Shown piece after piece: positions 47,815 through 56,350 of a stretch of DNA of 64,000 nt. Numbering within the stretch: position 1 is the first letter of the stretch; every line of letters starts with the position of its first letter. The DNA comes from Polaromonas vacuolata (GTDB lineage: Bacteria; Pseudomonadota; Gammaproteobacteria; Burkholderiales; Burkholderiaceae_C). The position numbers were made by a program, and so were the translations under genes. Location of the stretch: contig NZ_CP051461.1 of assembly GCF_012584515.1 (NCBI RefSeq), positions 976,001 through 1,040,000 of the forward strand. Direction: 5' to 3'. A model generated the notes under the pieces. That model searched no databases and was not told the DNA's origin. It was given only the letters and a program-made list of their open reading frames with translations.

Positions 47815-47966
47815 TGATTTTGTCTCCGGGGTGTAGAGCTGATTAGCGCAGCTGGTTGGCGGCACTAGGTCTTGAGTTTCAGGTCGTAAAGTTTAACCTG
47901 AACTGTAGTCAAAAGCCGTCACCCCGACGGCGCTAGCGCTGACCAAAGCGCTAACCGTTTATGTGC

Positions 47967-48929
47967 TCAATTTAGCGCTAAGCCGCGTGCCAATTCGGTG
48001 ATGTTGTAGCGCATCATGCGCAAGTAGTCAGGTGCTGGACCGCTTGGTGCTGATAGTGCATCTACATACAGCACGGGTCCGACTTTTACGCCGGCATCTT
48101 TGCTGAGTTGCGTGAGTAGCTTGGTATTACTCATGTTTTCCAAGAACACTGCGCGGATTTTTTCACGTTGAATTTGGCGAATCAGCTGCGCGACTTGCTT
48201 GGCGCTGGGCTCAGTACCAGTAGACATGCCTTGCGGTGCTAAAAAACGAATTTTGTAGTGCGCTGCAAAATAACCAAATGCATCGTGCGATGTGATGACT
48301 TTGCGTTTGTCCGAGGCTATTGCGGTGAATTGCTGTTGGCCCCAAGCATCTAGACTTTGGAGTTCCGCCACATAAGCAGCACTGTTTTTTTGATAAACAA
48401 TCGCCCCAGCTGGATCGATCTTGGCCAAAGCTTTGGCAATATTGTTGACATAAAGAATAACGTTTTGCGGGTCTTGCCATGCATGCGGATCTTTTCCTGC
48501 GTGGTCTTCATGTCCCGCATGATCAGCTTTTTCCTTTGAGGCGTGATTCGGTTCCACGTTGGCCGGCTCGGCCGCCATGCTGCGCCACTTCACGCCTTGG
48601 GATGCTACGACGCTCTGACCTTTGTATCCTGCGGCCACCGAGAGTTTGCCAAGCCAGGGCTCAAAGTCCAGGCCGTTACTCACCAGCAGTTTGGCCGCCA
48701 GCAGCGTTTTGGCATCGCTGGGCTTGGGCTCAAAAACGTGAGCGTCCTCGTCTGGGCCGACTAGGTTGTGAACGCTCACGCGATCGCCTCCGACTACTCG
48801 CACCAAGTCGCCCAAAATACTAAAACTGGCCACTACTGGTAATTTTTCCTGCGCCATGCTGCTGGCGCTGGCCAGGCACAGCGCCAGTGCTAGCCAAGTT
48901 TGGCGTGAAGGTGAAAGCGGATTTTTCAT
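47967..48929 (-). CDS. znuA: zinc ABC transporter substrate-binding protein (ZnuA-like)
   Basis: Periplasmic zinc receptor of 320 residues. Signal peptide cut near SSMAQ; cluster A-1 fold with metal ligands in PDEDAHVFEPKPSDAK (His), KDPHAWQDPQNV (His), SHDAFGYFAAHY (His) and a C-terminal Asp (YVDALS). A His/Asp-rich loop (HASKEKADHAGHEDHAG) is typical of ZnuA and may hold extra zinc. Last gene of the operon and Zur-controlled in all likelihood. Confidence 0.92.
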   Translation of the reverse strand: MKNPLSPSRQTWLALALCLASASSMAQEKLPVVASFSILGDLVRVVGGDRVSVHNLVGPDEDAHVFEPKPSDAKTLLAAKLLVSNGLDFEPWLGKLSVAAGYKGQSVVASQGVKWRSMAAEPANVEPNHASKEKADHAGHEDHAGKDPHAWQDPQNVILYVNNIAKALAKIDPAGAIVYQKNSAAYVAELQSLDAWGQQQFTAIASDKRKVITSHDAFGYFAAHYKIRFLAPQGMSTGTEPSAKQVAQLIRQIQREKIRAVFLENMSNTKLLTQLSKDAGVKVGPVLYVDALSAPSGPAPDYLRMMRYNITELARGLALN

Positions 48930-48963
48930 GAGGTTTCCTTTTTTGCAATGCGTGAATTAGGTT

Positions 48964-49878
48964 TTAGGCCAGTCGATGTGAGCGCTTGAACACTCGCGGC
49001 AACCAGCCACCCGGCGCTAGCAGTAAGGAGACTATGTAAAGCGCGCCGGCACAGCCAATAATCGTTGGACCCGACGGCGTGTCTAAGTGGTATGACAGCA
49101 GTAGCCCTAGATAACCGGCCAACATGGCTTGACACGCCGCGTTAAGCAGCTGCGCTAATAAGCCGTCATGCCAAAGTCTGGCCGATACAGCTGGCAACAT
49201 CATTAGACCGACAGCCATTAGCGTGCCCAAGGTTTGAAAACCAGCCACCAGATTAATCACTACCAGCATTAAAAAGCCCTGTTGCCAAACCCATTTGTAG
49301 GCTCTGCCGCGACCAGCGACGCTTAAAAAAACGGGATCAAAACTCTCCAGCACTAAGCCTCGGTAGGCTGCTGCCAGCGCCAATACACTGATGCTGGTCA
49401 CACTCGCCACTAGCAGTAGGCCGCCTCGGTCGACGCCGAGTGCGCTGCCAAACAAAATGTGTAGCAAGTCGAGTTGACTGCCGTGGCTGGAAATTAGCAT
49501 CACGCCCAGCGCTAAGGCGAGTAAATAAATCGCGGCCATGCTGGCGTCTTCTTTAAGCGTGGTGTATCGACTAATGAAACCGGCCAGCGCCGCCACTAGC
49601 ATGCCGGCAATTACGCCGCCTAGCGCCATCGCGGTGAGTGAGAGACCAAACACCATAAAACCAATGGCTACGCCAGGCAAAATGGCGTGACTCAATGCGT
49701 CGCCCAGCAAGCTCATACGGCGCAGGCTTAAAAATACGCCCAATGGTGCAGCGCTTAGAGATAGCGCTAGCGTGGCGACTAGCGCTCGGCGCATAAAGGC
49801 GAACTCGGCAAATGGTGCCAATAGCAGAGCCCATAATCCGTGGCCTGCGGCGCTAAAAGCGTCGATAACAGCCATCAT
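48964..49878 (-). CDS. znuB: zinc ABC transporter permease (ZnuB-like)
   Basis: 304-residue cluster-A-1 permease with about eight helices; conserved LSAAPLGVFLSLRRMSLLGDALSHAILPGV and LLPAVSARLWHDG. Overlaps the ATPase stop by four bases and precedes znuA by 34 bp. It is the membrane channel for the zinc importer. Confidence 0.93.
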   Translation of the reverse strand: MMAVIDAFSAAGHGLWALLLAPFAEFAFMRRALVATLALSLSAAPLGVFLSLRRMSLLGDALSHAILPGVAIGFMVFGLSLTAMALGGVIAGMLVAALAGFISRYTTLKEDASMAAIYLLALALGVMLISSHGSQLDLLHILFGSALGVDRGGLLLVASVTSISVLALAAAYRGLVLESFDPVFLSVAGRGRAYKWVWQQGFLMLVVINLVAGFQTLGTLMAVGLMMLPAVSARLWHDGLLAQLLNAACQAMLAGYLGLLLSYHLDTPSGPTIIGCAGALYIVSLLLAPGGWLPRVFKRSHRLA

Positions 49879-50708
49879 GCGGTTTCCTTGTGCGTGTGCG
49901 GTGCGGCATGTGAATGCGCTAACTGGTGTGCGCTGGGCTGAACGTTCAGGTAACTGCTTTGCAGCGTTTTAGACGGTGTGCTTGGTTCAATGGTGCAAAC
50001 TTCTGCGGTTTCGTCCCACACCTGCGACATGGCGCGAGCCTTGTTTAGGTTGACCAGGTCTAAGGCTTGCGCTGTCGGGCCCCAAGCCACGACTTCGCGC
50101 GCCAACATCAAGGTTTGCGGAAAAAATTCTAGTGCTTGTGCGTTGTCATGTAAGACGCAAATAACTGTGCGCCCTTGTTGATGCCATAAGCTAACTAGGC
50201 CGAGTAACGCCGCCGTGGTCTTGCTGTCCATGGCGTTAAATGGCTCGTCCAGCAGGATTAAGTCGGCGTCTTGCAGCAGCAACCGCGCAAACAGCACGCG
50301 TTGTAGCTGGCCTGTTGACAGGGAGCTGATGGGTCTGTCCTCAAAGCCTTCTAAACCAACGGCGCAAAGTGCCTCATCAATCGCTTGCTGCTGGGCCTGA
50401 GCGACCCGGCCCCAAGCGCCTTGATGCGGCCAGCAGCCGAGTGCGACGCAGTCGCCCACATCCATGGGGAAACCCTTGTCCATCTCGGCCAATTGAGGCA
50501 AATAGGCAATGCGCAGTCGGGGTGTGCTGACCTCAATGTGTCCGCTGTCCACCGGCAGTAAACCAATGATGCTTTTGAGTAAGGTTGACTTTCCGGAGCC
50601 GTTTGGCCCCATGACTGCCGTCAGCGAGCCGGCTGCGAATTCACCGCTTACATGGTGAAGAGCCGGGTGACGACGGTAGCTAACCGTTAGGTTTTCTAGT
50701 CTTACCAC
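49875..50708 (-). CDS. znuC: zinc ABC transporter ATP-binding protein (ZnuC-like)
   Basis: About 277 residues from a GTG at 50708 (VVRLENLTVSYRRHP), which overlaps the end of the upstream small gene (GTGGTAA); the ATG at 50798 would place most of the extra N-terminus inside that gene. Walker A GPNGSGKSTLLKSI, Q-loop-like IAYLPQLAEMD, signature SLSTGQLQRVLFARLL, Walker B LILLDEPFNAMD. The signature has a Thr variation (STGQ for SGGQ). The C-terminus is His-rich (HQLAHSHAAPHTHKE), a possible metal-sensing tail. Confidence 0.9.
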   Translation of the reverse strand: MVRLENLTVSYRRHPALHHVSGEFAAGSLTAVMGPNGSGKSTLLKSIIGLLPVDSGHIEVSTPRLRIAYLPQLAEMDKGFPMDVGDCVALGCWPHQGAWGRVAQAQQQAIDEALCAVGLEGFEDRPISSLSTGQLQRVLFARLLLQDADLILLDEPFNAMDSKTTAALLGLVSLWHQQGRTVICVLHDNAQALEFFPQTLMLAREVVAWGPTAQALDLVNLNKARAMSQVWDETAEVCTIEPSTPSKTLQSSYLNVQPSAHQLAHSHAAPHTHKETA

Positions 50709-50899
50709 GGCGCGGCCTCTAAACCAGTCCAAAGCACCGCTAGCCAAAGCAGTAGCAAGGCTGGTAGCACCGCCAACATGCGTTGCCAAGCCGGCCAATT
50801 GAGTACGCTGTTGCGCCTTGCCTTGGTTTTTTTGACCGCATGACTATGGCCGTGTTGTGCGTCGGCGTCTGCGTGAATAGGGGTGGATTTGTAGTTCAC
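50702..50899 (-). CDS. small His-rich single-helix membrane protein
   Basis: 65 residues starting at a GTG. Four His within positions 9-20 (HADADAQHGHSHAVKK), a basic stretch, then one membrane helix (RMLAVLPALLLLWLAVLWTG) and a short tail. It is the first gene of the zinc importer operon, overlapping znuC's GTG start, and lies 24 bp from the nearest Zur-like box. A role in local zinc binding or tuning the importer is an inference; no family recognised. Confidence 0.6.
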   Translation of the reverse strand: MNYKSTPIHADADAQHGHSHAVKKTKARRNSVLNWPAWQRMLAVLPALLLLWLAVLWTGLEAAPW

Positions 50900-50922
50900 A
50901 GTAAATACTTAAAGAGTGGTCA

Positions 50923-50940
50923 TAATGCAACCAGATTGCG
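50923..50940. promoter_or_regulatory. Zur-box-like operator, left copy
   Basis: TAATGCAACcagaTTGCG, sharing 14 outer bases with the copy 26 bp to the right. Imperfect palindrome (AATGCAA / TTGCG..). Lies nearest the leftward znu operon. Confidence 0.7.
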
Positions 50941-50948
50941 ATATATTC

Positions 50949-50966
50949 TAATGCAACTCAATTGCG
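50949..50966. promoter_or_regulatory. Zur-box-like operator, right copy
   Basis: TAATGCAACtcaaTTGCG followed by TTT: arms AATGCAA / TTGCGTT pair at 6 of 7 bases. Lies 18 bp before the Zur gene. Together with the left copy it can repress both divergent units when zinc is ample. Confidence 0.7.
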
Positions 50967-50983
50967 TTTATTAAATAAAAATC

Positions 50984-51487
50984 ATGGATTCATCAAAAGT
51001 CAGCCCTGCCACCCTCGCGGACCCGATAGACACATTGCTGTCGGCCCACGGTTTGCGCCGCACGGCTGCCGCACGCTTGGTGCTGGGCTTGTTGCTCGCC
51101 CATCCGGACACCAGTTACACCCATGCACAGTTGTTGGCTACTTTGCAAGATGATGCGCATCCGGCGCTAGATCGTGTCACTTTATACCGTTTGATTGACC
51201 GTCTGACTCAGGTCGGTCTGCTGTTATGCCGGGTCGATGTAGAACGCGTACGCCGCTACCAAGCGATGCCATCCAGCGTTTATGCGATTCCCCACTTTGA
51301 GTGCCAGAGCTGCCACCGTGACAGCCCGCTGTCCGGCGCTTTGGAATCTAGCGCAGATGACTTAGAACGCGCTGCACAAACTGCACTGGAGACATTAAAG
51401 GCGCTAGGCTATCAAGGGCTGAGCGTGGACTTTGCTGTGCGCGGCGTGTGCGTCGATTGCGCCAGCGGCGCTCCGGGGCATGCATGA
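50984..51487 (+). CDS. zur: Fur-family zinc uptake regulator (Zur)
   Basis: 167 residues: N-terminal winged helix (HAQLLATLQDDAHPALDRVTLYRLIDRLTQVG), then a dimerisation domain with structural zinc cysteines in FECQSCHRDS and VCVDCASGA. Its place among zinc genes and near two Zur-like boxes makes zinc the likely co-repressor. It is in operon with an ABC transporter (ATGA overlap), so it probably regulates itself. Confidence 0.88.
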   Translation: MDSSKVSPATLADPIDTLLSAHGLRRTAAARLVLGLLLAHPDTSYTHAQLLATLQDDAHPALDRVTLYRLIDRLTQVGLLLCRVDVERVRRYQAMPSSVYAIPHFECQSCHRDSPLSGALESSADDLERAAQTALETLKALGYQGLSVDFAVRGVCVDCASGAPGHA

Positions 51488-52140
51488 TTAGCACGCGTGC
51501 GCTAACTTACCGGTATCAATCCGGTCCAGAACTTTTTTTTGCGGATACAGAGGTAGCGCAGGGCGGCGTATTGCTGCTACGCGGCGCTTCGGGTTCTGGG
51601 AAATCGACTTGGTTGGCGCTTGCCGCCGGCTTGCTAACGCCTAGCAGCGGTCAGATTACGGTTGCTGACCAAGCCATGCAGACGCTGAGCCGACTCGCAA
51701 GCGATGCTTGGCGCGCCAAAACTATTGGATTTTTGCCGCAAAAACTGCATTTAAGTGCTGCTTTAACGGTGCATGAAAACCTTGCTATGGCGCAATGGGC
51801 GGCTGGCCAGTCGCAAAACGAAGACGCTTTGCGTCATGCCTTGACGGCGCTAGGTGTGGACCATCTTGCGCAGCGCAAGCCCGCTCAGCTATCCGGTGGT
51901 CAAGCCCAGCGCGTGGCGTTGGCGCGTGCCGTGTTGCTAGCGCCCAAAGTGTTGCTCGCCGATGAGCCCACTGCCAGCTTAGACGACGAGTCCGCTAGCG
52001 CTGCTTTGAGCTTGCTGCGACAGACCGCCGAGCGCGCTAGTGCCACCTTAGTGATTGCCACCCATGACAGCCGTGTCGCTTCTTTTTTTAGTGGCCATGT
52101 TAATTTGCAAACGCTTTTTTGCACCACACAACCCGCATGA
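51484..52140 (+). CDS. ABC transporter ATP-binding protein (LolD-type)
   Basis: 218 residues from MISTRALTYRYQSG; the ATG overlaps the zur stop. Walker A GASGSGKSTWLALA, Q-loop GFLPQKLHL, signature [15 protein letters not shown], Walker B VLLADEPTASLD, H-loop VIATHDSRV. Partner of the FtsX-like permease encoded next. Part of a Zur-controlled unit, so the exported or sensed substrate is likely zinc-related. Confidence 0.9.
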   Translation: MISTRALTYRYQSGPELFFADTEVAQGGVLLLRGASGSGKSTWLALAAGLLTPSSGQITVADQAMQTLSRLASDAWRAKTIGFLPQKLHLSAALTVHENLAMAQWAAGQSQNEDALRHALTALGVDHLAQRKPAQLSGGQAQRVALARAVLLAPKVLLADEPTASLDDESASAALSLLRQTAERASATLVIATHDSRVASFFSGHVNLQTLFCTTQPA

Positions 52141-53339
52141 AAACTATCGCTTTTGCCTGGCGCTACCTGTGGTCCCGCCCGCTGGCCGCGGCGCTCAACC
52201 TTTTGCTGCTCACGCTGGGGCTGGCGTCAATTACTTTTTTGTTGCTGCTCAGCCATCAGCTGAGCAATGCTTTTCAGCGCGACCTAGCGGGCATAGATGT
52301 GGTGGTTGGCGCCAAGGGCAGCCCTATGCAACTGATCTTGTCGGGCGTGTTGCACTTAGATGTGCCGACTGGCAACGTAGCGTTGTCAGCCATCAAGGCC
52401 TTAGAGAGTCATCCCCTAGTCGCCAAAGTCATTCCGATTAGTTTGGGTGATAGCTTTCGCGGCTACCGCATTGTTGGCACGTCACCTGAATACTTGCGTC
52501 ATTACGCTGTGAAGCTGGCACAAGGCAGTGTCTGGAGCCAGCCTATGCAGGCCGTCATTGGCGCGCAGGTCGCGAGCAAGACTGGGCTCAAAGTGGGGGA
52601 TAGTTTTGTTGGAACCCATGGTTTGTCTGGTGGTGGCGAAGAGCACAAGCTCAGTCCTTACCGCGTAGTCGGTGTGTTGGCCGCCAGCGGCTTGGTGTTA
52701 GACCGATTGGTGATGACCGCCACTGAGTCGGTCTGGCAGGTGCATGAAACCAATACTGCGCTAGACGACGAAGACAAAAAAATCATGCGTGCCGAGCGCG
52801 AAATCACGCTGGCGCTGATTCAATACAAAACACCGCTAGCGGCGGTTACTTTTCCACGCTACATCAACACCAGCACCGAAATGCAGGCCGCGTCGCCCGC
52901 TTATGAAATTACGCGCTTGCTAAGCATGGTCGGGATTGGTACAGATGTGCTGCGTGCGCTAGCCGGCGTGCTACTTCTGAGTGCCGGGCTGAGCGTTTTT
53001 ATTGCGCTCTGGGGCGCGGTTCGCGAACGCCGAGCTGACTTGGCTTTGCTGCGCATGTTGGGCGCGCCGCCGCGAAAAATTGCTGGCTTGCTGCTTTGCG
53101 AAGCTCTGTGGTTAGCCCTACTAGCCAGTGTGTTGGGTTTGCTGGTCGGCCAAGGATTGACGGCGCTGATAGGCTGGCTGCTACAGCTTGAGCAATCGGT
53201 GCTGATTGGTGATTTGGTGTGGCCACCCGAGCTGTTTGCCGTGCCTGCGCTGGCCTTGTTGGTGGGCTTGATTTCTGCACTGCTGCCGGCTTGGGAAGCG
53301 TACCGGGTCTCTGTTTTTGAACTTCTGCAATCACGTTAA
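52137..53339 (+). CDS. ABC transporter permease (FtsX/MacB-like)
   Basis: 400 residues with one N-terminal helix (PLAAALNLLLLTLGLASITFLLLL), a periplasmic domain of about 230 residues, and three C-terminal helices (LSAGLSVFIALWGAVRERRADLALLRMLGA...). The start overlaps the ATPase stop by four bases. Such mechanotransmission permeases usually move lipids, lipoproteins or peptides, or drive a periplasmic partner; here the neighbours suggest a zinc role. Confidence 0.88.
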   Translation: MKTIAFAWRYLWSRPLAAALNLLLLTLGLASITFLLLLSHQLSNAFQRDLAGIDVVVGAKGSPMQLILSGVLHLDVPTGNVALSAIKALESHPLVAKVIPISLGDSFRGYRIVGTSPEYLRHYAVKLAQGSVWSQPMQAVIGAQVASKTGLKVGDSFVGTHGLSGGGEEHKLSPYRVVGVLAASGLVLDRLVMTATESVWQVHETNTALDDEDKKIMRAEREITLALIQYKTPLAAVTFPRYINTSTEMQAASPAYEITRLLSMVGIGTDVLRALAGVLLLSAGLSVFIALWGAVRERRADLALLRMLGAPPRKIAGLLLCEALWLALLASVLGLLVGQGLTALIGWLLQLEQSVLIGDLVWPPELFAVPALALLVGLISALLPAWEAYRVSVFELLQSR

Positions 53340-53358
53340 TTTAAGTCTGGATTCTCAA

Positions 53359-53607
53359 ATGTTAAGCACTCGATTTGTTATTTCTGCCCTGTTGCTACTT
53401 GCCGCCAGTTTGGGTGTTAACGCGCAGGCACTGGATAAGCACACGCTACAAGACATAGAGCGTCACCGCGCTATGTCGCAAGCGCATGAAGCGGCGGCAA
53501 AATGTTTGGAGTCTGGCAAGAAAGATGATTTCTGTGAAAAGCAATTGCAACTGTCTTGCAAGGGCTTGGGTATAGGTAAATTTTGCGGTATGAAGCACCT
53601 CGATTGA
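53359..53607 (+). CDS. small secreted four-cysteine protein
   Basis: 82 residues. Signal peptide MLSTRFVISALLLLAASLGV cleaved near NAQA, then a helical mature part with four Cys (49, 59, 67, 76) and several His. The start is chosen at MLSTRF; the upstream frame overlaps the permease gene. In a Zur-led operon it could bind metal or hold disulfides. No family recognised. Confidence 0.7.
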   Translation: MLSTRFVISALLLLAASLGVNAQALDKHTLQDIERHRAMSQAHEAAAKCLESGKKDDFCEKQLQLSCKGLGIGKFCGMKHLD

Positions 53608-53697
53608 GGCTTAAAAAAGTCCTCAATTAAAGTTCACAATCAAATGTTTTCAGCCAAGGGCGAAAGGCCAACGGCAATAAACTTCATTGGATAAATC

Positions 53698-54264
53698 ATG
53701 ACTGCTTCTTCTTTTTTAGTTCAGTGGCTACTAAGACTTAGCCTTTGCAGCACCTTACTGTTGGCCGCTTTTTTTGCCAGCGCTCAGGGTGCGCCTGTGT
53801 CGGGTGCAAAGTCAGGTTTGGGCAATGCCCCATCGCTTGATTTTCCGGTCGGTCAAGGACCAGGCGTACATGGTGCGAATAGCTTGTTTCCCAACTTGCA
53901 AGCGCGCGATGATGTCGTGCCTTGGTCGGTGCTAACGGATGTAAAAACCCACAAACAAAAAAATCGTATCTTGCCGATTTTTACCCTCAATCAGCTCGCG
54001 CTTAATCAGAAAACCCAGCGCATACAGGGCTACATGATGCCGCTCGATCCAGGCGAAAAACAAAAGCATTTTCTGCTTTCTTCTGTTCCCTTGACCTGTC
54101 CTTTTTGTGCTCCTGGCGGCCCCGAAAGCATGGTTGAAGTCAAGACCAGCACGCCGGTCAAATACAGCATGGAGCCGTTAGTCGTTGAAGGGCGATTTTT
54201 GGTTCTCAACGACGACGCCATGGGCTTGTACTACCGCATGCTTGACGCTAATAGTGTCAAGTGA
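53698..54264 (+). CDS. DUF3299-family periplasmic protein
   Basis: 188 residues, signal peptide ending near ASAQG. The mature part matches DUF3299: WSVLTDVKT, QRIQGYMMPLDPGEKQKHFLL, VPLTCPFCAPGGPESMVEV (CPFC motif), and ALYYRML-like end. The family turns up with ABC/FtsX-like pairs in zinc-regulated clusters such as the Zrg type in Vibrio (recalled, not checked). The CPFC pair may bind zinc. 90 bp after the four-cysteine gene. Confidence 0.82.
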   Translation: MTASSFLVQWLLRLSLCSTLLLAAFFASAQGAPVSGAKSGLGNAPSLDFPVGQGPGVHGANSLFPNLQARDDVVPWSVLTDVKTHKQKNRILPIFTLNQLALNQKTQRIQGYMMPLDPGEKQKHFLLSSVPLTCPFCAPGGPESMVEVKTSTPVKYSMEPLVVEGRFLVLNDDAMGLYYRMLDANSVK

Positions 54265-54649
54265 TTTGTATTTCTGCCATCCATGTGTTTGCGTTAGGCG
54301 CCATTCTTAGCGCGCAAAGTAATGTTTGCAAGACTAGTTTTCGCTGAGATTTTTGTACTCTCACCGCAGGCTATGCAAACGCTAGGGATTTTGGACCATA
54401 GCTGACTTATATTCACAATTAGGCCATCATCACACTGGCTTGATCTGTAGAGTCTCGTTTTTACGTTGAAAGCCTATTTTGGTTTTAAAGAGACCAGAAA
54501 TTGCGCTATCTACCTTGTAAATAAGGACTTAGTCGATGGTAAATCGATTGCATGTCTGACTCTTTTAACGGTAGACAAAAGCGTTAAACTCATTTTTCAA
54601 AAATTGATAAATGCGATTTCAACCCAAAGATAAACCGAGAATAAAAAAG
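54265..54649. other. spacer without recognised gene (about 385 bp)
   Basis: Between the zinc unit and the phosphate transporter pair. No plausible coding frame; it should contain the promoter of the DUF47 gene, but no clear -35/-10 pair could be chosen. Confidence 0.5.
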
Positions 54650-55297
54650 ATGCTGTTTAGTAAGCTGCTACCGAAAGATGGTAATTTTTTTGAGCTGTTC
54701 AATCAGCACGCCGACCGGATTGTCGAAGCCGCCCAAGCATTCTCCAAGATGGTTGAAAACTACGACGATGTCGTAAAACGCCGCCAGTACAACAAAGAAG
54801 TTGACGCTGCCGAGCATGCCGCCGACCGCATCACGCATGAAGTCAACCGCGCCCTGCACAAAACCTTCATCACCCCCATAGACCGAGAGCACATCCATAA
54901 GCTGATAAACACAATGGATGATGTGGCCGACCTAATACAAGATTCGGCAGAGACTATGGCTCTCTACGATGTTCGGCATATGACAGAGGACATAGTGCGT
55001 CTGACCGATTTGAGTGTGAAATGCTGCGAGCGCTTGCGTGGAGCCGTCTCTATGCTGGCCAAAATTAGGCAAGCCGATGTTGCTGAAGCGGCGCTACAAA
55101 CTTGCGAAGAAATTGACAAACTAGAGTCCGATGCCGACCGTGTGATGCGCTCTGCAATGAGTCGGTTGTTTCGGGATGAACCGGATGTGCGAGAACTTAT
55201 CAAGCTCAAGGCAGTCTACGAATTACTCGAAACCATTACCGATAAATGTGAGGACGTAGCTAATTTGATTGAGGGCATAGTCCTCGAGAATTCCTGA
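54650..55297 (+). CDS. DUF47/PhoU-like Pit accessory protein
   Basis: 215 residues from MLFSKLLPKDGNFFELFNQ, the typical DUF47 start. Helical PhoU-like bundle: NQHADRIVEAAQAFSKMV, HEVNRALHKTFITPIDREHIHKLINTMDDV, CEEIDKLESDADRVM. Usually encoded beside Pit transporters, which it probably modulates. Its stop is 10 bp before the transporter gene. Confidence 0.93.
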   Translation: MLFSKLLPKDGNFFELFNQHADRIVEAAQAFSKMVENYDDVVKRRQYNKEVDAAEHAADRITHEVNRALHKTFITPIDREHIHKLINTMDDVADLIQDSAETMALYDVRHMTEDIVRLTDLSVKCCERLRGAVSMLAKIRQADVAEAALQTCEEIDKLESDADRVMRSAMSRLFRDEPDVRELIKLKAVYELLETITDKCEDVANLIEGIVLENS

Positions 55298-55307
55298 GCC
55301 GGTCTTT

Positions 55308-56318
55308 ATGCAAAGCGTACAGACAACACTTTGGGTAGTGGCCCTGCTAGTTGCCATGGCGATTATTTTTGATTTCATGAACGGCTTTCACGACGCCGCC
55401 AACTCGATTGCTACCGTCGTCTCTACCGGCGTTCTCAAACCCGGACAAGCCGTGTTATTTGCGGCATTTTTTAACCTCAGCGCCATTTTTATATTTCATC
55501 TGAGCGTGGCTGCCACCATCGGCAAGGGCATAGTTCAGCCAGACATTGTGGATACCCATGTCGTGTTCGGAGCCTTGGTCGGTGCGATTACTTGGAATTT
55601 GCTCACTTGGCTGTACGGCATTCCGAGCAGTTCTTCACACGCCTTAATTGGCGGCATTGTCGGTGCGGCCATGGCTAAGTCGGGCGCTGGCGCATTGATA
55701 GCCAGCGGCGTTGGCAAAACGGTGGCGTTTATCTTTTTGTCTCCCTTGTTGGGATTTTTGTTGGGCTCTTTGATGCTGGTGTCGGTGTCTTGGATTTGCC
55801 GACGCGCCACGCCCTCTAAGGTGGATAGCTGGTTTCGCCGTCTGCAGCTGGTTTCAGCCGGTGCTTATAGCTTGGGCCACGGCGGCAATGACGCACAAAA
55901 AACCATTGGCATTATTTGGCTGCTACTAATTGCTACAGGCTACGCATCGACTAGTGACAGCATGCCGCCGACCTGGGTCATAGTGAGCTGTTATCTAGCG
56001 ATTTCGGCCGGCACCTTGTTTGGCGGTTGGCGCATCGTCAAGACCATGGGTCAAAAAATCACCAAGCTTAAGCCGGTTGACGGTTTTTGTGCTGAAACAG
56101 GCGGTGCTTTCACGCTATTTTTAGCGACGATTTTAGGCATTCCGGTGTCGACCACGCACACCATCACCGGCGCTATCGTGGGTGTAGGTTCGACTCGTCG
56201 AATGTCAGCGGTTCGCTGGGGTACGGCGGCAACCATTGTGTGGGCTTGGATCATCACCATACCGGCTGCGGCTATGGTGGCAGCGCTGGCTTACTGGGTC
56301 AGCATGTCTATTTTTTAG
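55308..56318 (+). CDS. pit: low-affinity inorganic phosphate transporter (Pit family)
   Basis: 336 residues with about ten helices. The Pit signatures GFHDAANSIATVV and (duplicated) GGNDAQKTIGIIWL flank PSSSSHALIGGIVGAAM and PVSTTHTITGAIVGVG. Moves phosphate, likely as a metal-phosphate complex, using the proton gradient. Follows DUF47. Confidence 0.94.
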   Translation: MQSVQTTLWVVALLVAMAIIFDFMNGFHDAANSIATVVSTGVLKPGQAVLFAAFFNLSAIFIFHLSVAATIGKGIVQPDIVDTHVVFGALVGAITWNLLTWLYGIPSSSSHALIGGIVGAAMAKSGAGALIASGVGKTVAFIFLSPLLGFLLGSLMLVSVSWICRRATPSKVDSWFRRLQLVSAGAYSLGHGGNDAQKTIGIIWLLLIATGYASTSDSMPPTWVIVSCYLAISAGTLFGGWRIVKTMGQKITKLKPVDGFCAETGGAFTLFLATILGIPVSTTHTITGAIVGVGSTRRMSAVRWGTAATIVWAWIITIPAAAMVAALAYWVSMSIF

Positions 56319-56350
56319 ACCGGTAAAACCGGACTTAAAAGTAGCTGGTG

